NCBI GenBank assembly: GCA_945883615.1 | Contig: CAMCYB010000055.1 | Coordinates: forward strand, 1-11,317 | DNA: 11,317 nt | From: Bordetella parapertussis | Lineage (GTDB): Bacteria; Pseudomonadota; Gammaproteobacteria; Burkholderiales; Burkholderiaceae_B | Reading direction: 5' to 3' | Shown here: piece by piece, positions 6,333 to 11,317 of the stretch | Layout: each line of letters starts with the position of its first letter | Position numbering within the stretch: the first letter of the stretch is position 1 | Made by a program: the position numbers and the translations under genes | The notes under the pieces: generated by a model | Databases searched by the model: none | The model's input: the letters and a program-made list of their open reading frames with translations, nothing else | What the model was told of the DNA's origin: nothing

Positions 6333-7412
6333 ATGTTCAATTTAATTGATGTTCCGCAAAAAAATTTATACACCACACAAGATTTAATTTTTAAAGCGCA
6401 GCTTAAAGAAAAATATGATGCCTTAAGTGGCGTTGAGCAAAAAAGACGTTCCCGTGATTTAGCGCACTTATTAGAGGTGACTGAAGCACAATGGGTTGCG
6501 TCATCGCTAGGTACGCTTCAAAGCATTCGGTTGGAAGGCGATGGGCGTGAAGTATTCCAAGCGATGGGGTCACTTGGCTCGGTCATGGCGCTCACTCGAA
6601 ACCAAAATTGCGTTCATGAACGTCATGGCGAATATCTTAATATTCAAGCGCAGGGCCCTGTGGGTTTGGTGTTGGGGCCTGACATCGACTTACGAATCTT
6701 TTTTACCCGTTGGGCACATGTTTGGGCCGTACAAGATCAAGACCGTTTGAGCTTGCAGTTTTTTGATCAAGCCGGGGTGGCAATTCATAAAATATTTTGT
6801 ACCGAAGAAACGGATGTGTCAGCTTATTTGGCATTGGTACAACGTTTTGCTGCACCATCACATTGGCCTGTTGCGCAAGAAACGCCAAAACGCATTCGCC
6901 GAGCCCATGCAGCTGTTCGTGTTGCATTACGTCAAGCATGGTTAAAGCTTCAAGACACACATGATTTTTTTACGATGTTGCAAAAATTTGATGTCGAACG
7001 CTTGGGTGCACTCAGTGATGTGGGTTCAGACTTAGCGCAACAAATTAGTGTTGATCAAATCGACACGATGCTTCGGGCTGCCGCACAATCTCAGATGGCA
7101 ATCATGTGCTTTGTCGGCAACCCCGGCATGATTCAAATTCATACAGGTGCCGTTGAAAAAATAGTTCAGCAGGGGCCTTGGCTTAATATTCTCGATCAAA
7201 AATTCAACTTACATCTTAATCTTGATCGTATTCAAAACGTGTGGGTTGTTAATAAGCCCACCAGTGACGGTTGGGTCACGTCAATTGAGATCTTTGATGA
7301 TTCAGGCGAGATGATTGTTCAATTTTTTGGTGCACGTAAACCGGGTGTGCCTGAGCAGCCTGCTTGGCGTAACCTTTTAGTTTCGCTTTGTTCTGAAAAG
7401 TTAGCAGCATGA
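6333..7412 (+). CDS. hmuS: HmuS/HemS-family heme-handling (hemin-degrading) factor
   Basis: A 359-aa cytoplasmic protein that receives imported heme and, in characterised members (HemS, ShuS, PhuS, ChuS), traffics or degrades it. It has the internal duplication of the family: a first half around residues 30-170 (GSLGSVMALTRNQNCVHERHGEY, LVLGPDIDLRIFF) and a second half around 210-350 (AIMCFVGNPGMIQIHTGAV, WVVNKPTSDGWVTSIEIFD). His210 in QDTHDFFTML aligns in context with the proximal heme-ligand histidine of HemS/ShuS. The ATG at 6333 is chosen because GGAGA sits 5 bases upstream; a TTG at 6321 is in frame but would place that site inside the gene. Its stop overlaps the hmuT start (ATGA), implying translational coupling. 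Length is normal for the family. Confidence 0.93.
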   Translation: MFNLIDVPQKNLYTTQDLIFKAQLKEKYDALSGVEQKRRSRDLAHLLEVTEAQWVASSLGTLQSIRLEGDGREVFQAMGSLGSVMALTRNQNCVHERHGEYLNIQAQGPVGLVLGPDIDLRIFFTRWAHVWAVQDQDRLSLQFFDQAGVAIHKIFCTEETDVSAYLALVQRFAAPSHWPVAQETPKRIRRAHAAVRVALRQAWLKLQDTHDFFTMLQKFDVERLGALSDVGSDLAQQISVDQIDTMLRAAAQSQMAIMCFVGNPGMIQIHTGAVEKIVQQGPWLNILDQKFNLHLNLDRIQNVWVVNKPTSDGWVTSIEIFDDSGEMIVQFFGARKPGVPEQPAWRNLLVSLCSEKLAA

Positions 7413-8308
7413 AGGTGGCGCTTATTCGGTGTTTACAGCTCACTCTGATGCTGTTGCTGATGTTTTATTTAGAGTCTATGGTTTGGGCGCAGTCAGTTAA
7501 ACAAGAAACCTCTACCTTCAAACAAGCGACTGACCTTAAACATGCAAATACCCAACGCTTGGTGACGTTGGGTGGCAGTGTGACTGAAATTGTATATGCT
7601 TTGGGTGCTGGTGATTTAATCGTCGCCACCGATCAATCAAGTCTATATCCAGAGCAAGCCCAACAACTGCCCAGCGTTGGCTATTACAGAAGCGTACCGG
7701 CAGAAGGCGTGGCCGCTATGCAACCAAACTTAGTGTTGGCCTCAGAACATGCAGGCCCACCTTTAGCGATTAAACAACTGAAAGCGCTGGGTATTCAGGT
7801 CGAAAGCCTATCAGATGAGCCCACCATGGCGTCGTTGCAATCACGTATTCGTCAAATTGCGCATGTTTTAAATCAAGAGCAAGCGGGTGAGGATTTAATT
7901 GTTCAGGTCAATCAAAATGTTGCCGCGGCCTTAAAAATACCTGTGCACTCTCAACCAACCATGTTGATTGTGATGCGAGGTGGCAAACTTTTGGGTGCTG
8001 GGGGTCATACCGCAGCCAATATGGTGATTGAACAATCAGGTTTACGTAATGTTTTTATTGCACTTAAAAGTTATCAGCCCATCACACCTGAGGCGGTTAG
8101 TGTGGCAGCACCTGAGGTCATTATTGTTACCCAAAGTACTGTGTCTGCTTTGGGTGGGCTCGATAAGGTTAAGGCACAGCCTGCATTCGTGCACACCCCA
8201 GCAGTTAAAAATAATCAAATCATAGTCTTAGATGATTTGTTGGCGCAGGGCTTTGGGCCACGCATTGGTTTAGCAATTAAGTCGATACGTGAGGCATTAG
8301 GCTCATGA
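7409..8308 (+). CDS. hmuT: Periplasmic heme-binding protein of the heme ABC importer
   Basis: A 299-aa periplasmic binding protein (PF01497 type) that takes heme from the receptor to HmuUV. A signal peptide spans about residues 1-27, with a likely cleavage after VWA. The N-lobe begins QRLVTLGGSVTEIVYALGAGDLIV. SVGYYRSVPAEGVAAMQPNLVLASE (89-113) is the HmuT/PhuT/ShuT signature, with Tyr92 at the heme-ligand position. The C-lobe has GGKLLGAGGHTAANMVIEQSG and ends in IKSIREALGS. A long helix linking the lobes, typical of this class, fits residues 120-170. It overlaps hmuS by 4 bases (ATGA) and hmuU by 4 bases. It has no strong ribosome site of its own, in keeping with coupled translation. Confidence 0.92.
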   Translation: MKVALIRCLQLTLMLLLMFYLESMVWAQSVKQETSTFKQATDLKHANTQRLVTLGGSVTEIVYALGAGDLIVATDQSSLYPEQAQQLPSVGYYRSVPAEGVAAMQPNLVLASEHAGPPLAIKQLKALGIQVESLSDEPTMASLQSRIRQIAHVLNQEQAGEDLIVQVNQNVAAALKIPVHSQPTMLIVMRGGKLLGAGGHTAANMVIEQSGLRNVFIALKSYQPITPEAVSVAAPEVIIVTQSTVSALGGLDKVKAQPAFVHTPAVKNNQIIVLDDLLAQGFGPRIGLAIKSIREALGS

Positions 8309-9306
8309 TTAACGAGCAATTTGTATCGACTTCAAAGTTAACTTTTGCATTGCTGATCATATTGTTGGTTTTTGCAATAGGGGTGACAGCTGTGCAAGGG
8401 GCATACCCTATTTCATTATTAACTCTTATTGATAGTGTATTGGGGCAACGCACACTTGATGCTGTCAGTCAGCACGTGTTGCTTGATATTCGCTTGCCCC
8501 GCATTTTATTGGCAGTTGTTGCGGGGGCAGCGTTAGGGGTCACAGGGGCCGCTATGCAAGCATTGTTTCGCAACCCCTTAGCTGAACCCGGCTTAGTGGG
8601 CTTATCTTCAGGGGCGAGTTTGGGCGCCGTATTGGCCATTATATTGACTTCAGGTGGTTTGCTCATTATTGGTGGTTTTGCCTTTTTAGGGGCTTTAGCA
8701 GCAACTTATTTAGCGTACCTGTTGGGTATGCGCTCAAACAATATGTCAGGTTTGTTGCTTGCAGGAATTGCAATCAATACCATCGTGTTTAGTTTAATGG
8801 GCCTCATGATTGTGCAGGCCAGTGACGTGCAATTACGCGACATCACTTTCTGGAATATGGGCAGTTTAGCCGGTGCAACCTGGCCTGTCTTATGGGTTCT
8901 TTCCCCTTTGGTATTAATCGGAATGGGTTTACTGATGTCGCGTTGGCGGGTGCTAAATGCCTTGTTGTTGGGCGATCAAGTTGCTTTCCATTTAGGCTTC
9001 AACTTAAAAACGGTTCGCTGGCAATTACTGACTTTGGTGGCATTTACAGCAGGCCCTTTGGTGGCTGTCACAGGCGGTATCGGTTTTGTGGGGCTCGTGG
9101 TGCCACATTTAGTTCGAATGGTATTGGGTGCTGACCATCGATGGGTGATGCCGGCATCAGCCTTAACCGGAGCCTTAGCCTTGGTATTGTCTGATGGGGT
9201 TTCTCGGGTAGTGATGGCACCCGCAGAGTTACCCATTGGTCTAGTCACCAGTTTAGTGGGCGGCCCATTTTTCATTTGGTTATTGCTTAAAGGGCAGGCG
9301 CGATGA
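8305..9306 (+). CDS. hmuU: Heme ABC transporter permease (FecCD family)
   Basis: A 333-aa polytopic inner-membrane permease of the FecCD/BtuC family, normally a homodimer with about ten helices per subunit. Conserved blocks in order are LDIRLPRILLAVVAGAALG (60-78), MQALFRNPLAEPGLVGLSSGA (84-104) and GIGFVGLVVPHLVRMVLGADHR near residues 258-279, the cytoplasmic loop that contacts the ATPase. The C-terminus keeps the ELPIGLVTSLVGGPFFIWLL block typical of the family. Length is normal. The start overlaps the hmuT stop (ATGA), and its own stop overlaps the hmuV start in the same way. Confidence 0.93.
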   Translation: MINEQFVSTSKLTFALLIILLVFAIGVTAVQGAYPISLLTLIDSVLGQRTLDAVSQHVLLDIRLPRILLAVVAGAALGVTGAAMQALFRNPLAEPGLVGLSSGASLGAVLAIILTSGGLLIIGGFAFLGALAATYLAYLLGMRSNNMSGLLLAGIAINTIVFSLMGLMIVQASDVQLRDITFWNMGSLAGATWPVLWVLSPLVLIGMGLLMSRWRVLNALLLGDQVAFHLGFNLKTVRWQLLTLVAFTAGPLVAVTGGIGFVGLVVPHLVRMVLGADHRWVMPASALTGALALVLSDGVSRVVMAPAELPIGLVTSLVGGPFFIWLLLKGQAR

Positions 9307-10184
9307 CATTAACCGGTGTGCAGACCTATGAATCAACAAGTCAGCAAGCATGTCATCTGACTCAACAGCTAAATAGCCAGCAGGCTTTACGTGTTCAATC
9401 ATTATTCATGTATGTGGGTTCAAAAAAAAATACACAAATGATTTTGAACGACATGTCATTTAATTTGCCCGTTGGTCAGGTTATGGCTGTATTAGGCCCC
9501 AACGGTGCCGGTAAGTCATCATTACTTCAAAGCTTAAGTGGTGATATAAAACTTCAGTATGGGCAGGTTTTTTTAGGTGAACAATCTATTAAAGATCTTT
9601 CACCTAAAACCCTTGCTACGATGCGAGCCGTGTTGCCGCAACAACATTCGATGTCATTCAATATGACAGTCTCATCAGTGGTGGCAATGGGAGCCTACCC
9701 ATTTATTCAGGCCAACCCGAATGATGTGACCCAATGGGTTGCGCAAGCATTGCAGGAAATAGCTCTTGAGGCGCTAAGAAATAGAAACTACTTGGCACTA
9801 TCAGGGGGTGAGCAACAGCGCGTTCAGTTTGCACGCTTGCTAGTTCAAGTCTATGCCATCGTTCAACAAAGAGTGCATGTTTATATTTTTCTTGACGAAC
9901 CAACCGCGAGTTTAGATCCCAAGTATCAGGTTTTACTGATGCGTGTGGTGCGTGCATTAGCTGACTCGGGTTGTGCCGCTGTCTTGGTGGTGCTACATGA
10001 TTTGAATATGGCTGCACGTTGGTGTGACAAAGCCATATTAGTGAATCAAGGGCAAGTGGTTACGTGTGATCATCCTACACAGGTTTTGACCTCAGACCGG
10101 CTTGAATCGGTTTACGGTATACCCATGACAGTCATGCGCAACCCACATCATGGTCAGAGTGTCTGGGTAGTCAGTCATGGTTAA
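9303..10184 (+). CDS. hmuV: Heme ABC transporter ATP-binding protein
   Basis: A 293-aa ABC ATPase that powers HmuU. Walker A is GPNGAGKSS (65-73), the Q-loop lies in VLPQQHS (110-116), the signature is [15 protein letters not shown] (166-180), Walker B is [13 protein letters not shown] (194-206) and the H-loop histidine is His232 in VLHDLN. All catalytic residues are present. The first 27 or so residues, before [12 protein letters not shown], are longer than in usual HmuV proteins (about 255-275 aa) and glutamine-rich. No internal ATG or clear ribosome site offers a shorter start, and the ATGA overlap with hmuU supports this one. The 3' end overlaps tonB by 8 bases. Confidence 0.93.
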   Translation: MTLTGVQTYESTSQQACHLTQQLNSQQALRVQSLFMYVGSKKNTQMILNDMSFNLPVGQVMAVLGPNGAGKSSLLQSLSGDIKLQYGQVFLGEQSIKDLSPKTLATMRAVLPQQHSMSFNMTVSSVVAMGAYPFIQANPNDVTQWVAQALQEIALEALRNRNYLALSGGEQQRVQFARLLVQVYAIVQQRVHVYIFLDEPTASLDPKYQVLLMRVVRALADSGCAAVLVVLHDLNMAARWCDKAILVNQGQVVTCDHPTQVLTSDRLESVYGIPMTVMRNPHHGQSVWVVSHG

Positions 10185-11001
10185 GTGGGTTTTAGCACCT
10201 CGATTTTTGAATGTACGTAGAGGCCTACTCATGTTGATTGTTGTGGGTCTTCATGCCGCAATTGGGGGGGTGTGGGCACAACATTCGCAAGCAAATATAT
10301 CGTTTGGTCAACCCGTTATTGAGATGGCACTTGAATTTTCAAGTCTTGAATCAAACACAGCAGAACAAGCAAAATCAGAACAAGCAATTGAATCATTGCC
10401 ACAAGAGGTTGTTGAACCAGAACCTGCGCCAGTATTAAATCCTGAACCTGAACCTGAACCTGAACCTGAACCTGAACCTGAACCTGAACCTGAACCTGAA
10501 CCTGAACCTGAACCTGAACCTGAACTTGAGCCTGAACCTGAACCTGAACCTAAACCTAAACCTGAACCTAAAATCCAAGCAAAAAAACAAACAAAAAAAA
10601 CAGTGCATAAAAACGATACGAATCAAGCCACAACTCAAAAAAATGAATCGTCTCAAATTAATTCGTCCACTGGAGTGCAAGAGCAAACAACAAATCATGC
10701 ATCTGTACCGGCTCAGCTCACGAACATCAGCCAGTTGACTTTTGAAGGTAGTCCCCCCGTGCCGCATTACCCAAAACAGGCCAGACTAAATGGTGAAGAA
10801 GGGCTTGTGGTGGTGCGTATCAGTATTGATCGTTGGGGTGCCGTTGAAAGAAGTCAAGTGTTCAAATCATCAGGTTTTGAGTTGCTCGACCATGCCGCAC
10901 TAGATGCCACCACAAAAATTCGTTTTAAACCCTATCAAATCAATACCGTGTCACATCGTGTGATGGTTGATATTCCCTTTAACTTTATATTGAGCCCTTA
11001 A
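10177..11001 (+). CDS. tonB: TonB energy-transducing protein with a long Pro-Glu spacer
   Basis: A 274-aa periplasm-spanning protein that couples proton-motive force from ExbB-ExbD to outer-membrane receptors. One N-terminal membrane anchor (about 16-35) contains His26, matching the conserved TonB anchor histidine. A proline-rich spacer follows (about 80-132), made of Pro-Glu dipeptides and then Pro-Lys, changing from acidic to basic. A linker rich in Thr, Gln, Asn and Lys runs to about 190. The C-terminal TonB domain (192-274) begins [17 protein letters not shown] and includes [22 protein letters not shown] and IRFKPYQ. It overlaps hmuV by 8 bases, so it is probably dedicated to the heme receptor encoded upstream. 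The anchor lacks the serine of the E. coli SxxxH motif. Confidence 0.93.
   Translation: MVKWVLAPRFLNVRRGLLMLIVVGLHAAIGGVWAQHSQANISFGQPVIEMALEFSSLESNTAEQAKSEQAIESLPQEVVEPEPAPVLNPEPEPEPEPEPEPEPEPEPEPEPEPEPELEPEPEPEPKPKPEPKIQAKKQTKKTVHKNDTNQATTQKNESSQINSSTGVQEQTTNHASVPAQLTNISQLTFEGSPPVPHYPKQARLNGEEGLVVVRISIDRWGAVERSQVFKSSGFELLDHAALDATTKIRFKPYQINTVSHRVMVDIPFNFILSP
10441..10572 (+). repeat. 22-unit CCTGAA-type hexanucleotide microsatellite inside tonB
   Basis: Fourteen perfect CCTGAA units (10441-10524) are followed by CTTGAG, three CCTGAA, two CCTAAA, one CCTGAA and one CCTAAA. All are in frame, encoding Pro-Glu or Pro-Lys pairs. Because the unit is six bases, slippage changes the spacer by two residues without breaking the frame. 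Identical codon use over fourteen units suggests recent expansion rather than selection for sequence alone. Confidence 0.97.
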
Positions 11002-11211
11002 ATGATGACGCATCAATCCATACTTTGGTCTACGCTTTGGAATCAAACCGATCTTGTTGGAAAATCATTACTGATTATTTTGATAGGTATGTCTTGTGTC
11101 ACGTGGTATTTGATTATGTCCAAAACCGTCATGATCGTTCAAGCCAAACGCCACGCATCTAAGTTTTTAATCACGTTTTGGAATGCCACTTTGAATCGCC
11201 CCGGGTTTTGA
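11002..11211 (+). pseudogene. exbB: ExbB/TolQ-family proton channel subunit, truncated by an IS element
   Basis: The frame starts immediately after the tonB stop, as expected for a tonB-exbB-exbD order. Residues 1-63 resemble an ExbB N-terminus: LWNQTDLVGKS, a first membrane helix of about 21-41 (SLLIILIGMSCVTWYLIMSK), then the cytoplasmic KRHASKFLITFWNAT stretch. After codon 63 the sequence enters the left end of an IS3-type element and the frame closes at 11209-11211 within it. The two later membrane helices and the large cytoplasmic domain are missing here, so this copy cannot form a channel. The remainder, and exbD, may lie beyond the IS outside the window. Confident as ExbB/TolQ family by sequence and context; less so on TolQ versus ExbB. 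Confidence 0.85.
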
Positions 11212-11317
11212 GGAGGCATTATTTTCTGAGAGAATATTGTCATGAAAAAATCAAATACCTTTTCCCCCGAAGTCCGTGAGCGTGCTGTGCGAATGGTGCA
11301 AGAACATCGGGATGAAT
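11192..11317 (+). mobile_element. IS3-family insertion sequence, left end (runs off the window)
   Basis: The sequence from 11192 (TGAATCGCCCCGGGTTTT) resembles the terminal inverted repeat of IS3-family elements that begin TGAACCGCCCCGGG. It is followed 50 bases in by a transposase OrfA start. It interrupts exbB after the codons for FWNAT. Bases just before the end, such as ACT at 11188-11190, are a candidate target duplication, but the right end is not in the window. Confidence 0.85.
11242..11317 (+). CDS. IS3-family transposase OrfA, N-terminal fragment
   Basis: Twenty-five codons are visible before the window ends: MKKSNTFSPEVRERAVRMVQ, then EHRDE. This is the highly recognisable start of OrfA in IS3-group elements, a helix-turn-helix protein that binds the element's ends and is normally joined to OrfB by programmed -1 frameshifting. 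GAGAG lies about 8 bases before the ATG. The start is 50 bases inside the inverted repeat, a normal distance for the family. Truncation is only by the window edge. Confidence 0.9.
   Translation, partial: MKKSNTFSPEVRERAVRMVQEHRDE

Noticed and set aside
10435..10767. Minus-strand open frame encoding long Phe-Arg repeats
   Set aside because: It is the antisense translation of the CCTGAA microsatellite within tonB, with no ribosome site and no family resemblance.

Overview
The window is about 11.3 kb of bacterial DNA of moderately low GC (mid-40s percent by eye). It looks like a Gram-negative proteobacterium, probably Betaproteobacteria. The evidence is a complete outer-membrane heme-uptake locus with TonB, a Tat-exported flavoprotein and a Prx6-type peroxiredoxin of the kind common in that group. 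The exact lineage is an inference and cannot be settled from this sequence.

Left half (1-3572), mostly minus strand. A short broken coding remnant of unknown identity runs off the left edge (18-203) and faces a clear Rho-independent terminator (209-249). Three redox-related transcription units follow, all read right to left: a 1-Cys peroxiredoxin with a frameshifted C-terminus (269-927), a YieF/ChrR-like FMN reductase (1167-1718), and a two-gene unit of a Tat-exported sulfide:quinone-oxidoreductase-like flavoprotein plus a small membrane protein (3572 back to 1883). The last unit ends at a strong hairpin-plus-U-tract terminator (1766-1804). The flavoprotein keeps only one of the cysteines used by true sulfide:quinone oxidoreductases.

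Right half (3573-11317), plus strand. A near-perfect Fur box overlapping a promoter (3819-3852) drives a heme-acquisition operon: TonB-dependent heme receptor, hmuS (cytoplasmic heme handling), hmuT (periplasmic heme binding), hmuU (permease), hmuV (ATPase), tonB and exbB. From hmuS to tonB the genes overlap by 4-8 bases, and exbB starts directly after the tonB stop. The expected flow is receptor capture at the surface, TonB/ExbB(D) energisation of outer-membrane passage, HmuT-HmuUV import across the inner membrane, and delivery to HmuS.

Three lesions stand out. The receptor is split by a one-base loss in a T tract (5153-5157). exbB is cut after about 63 codons by an IS3-family element that enters at about 11192 and runs off the right edge. 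The peroxiredoxin has a one-base loss near its C-terminus. The two single-base losses could be real mutations or assembly errors; the IS insertion is a real structural event. Other points of interest are a 22-unit hexanucleotide array encoding a (Pro-Glu)n spacer in TonB, four 15-bp tandem repeats after the receptor gene, and AT-rich interrupted palindromes with TTACA...TGTAA ends upstream of both the peroxiredoxin and the flavoprotein genes.
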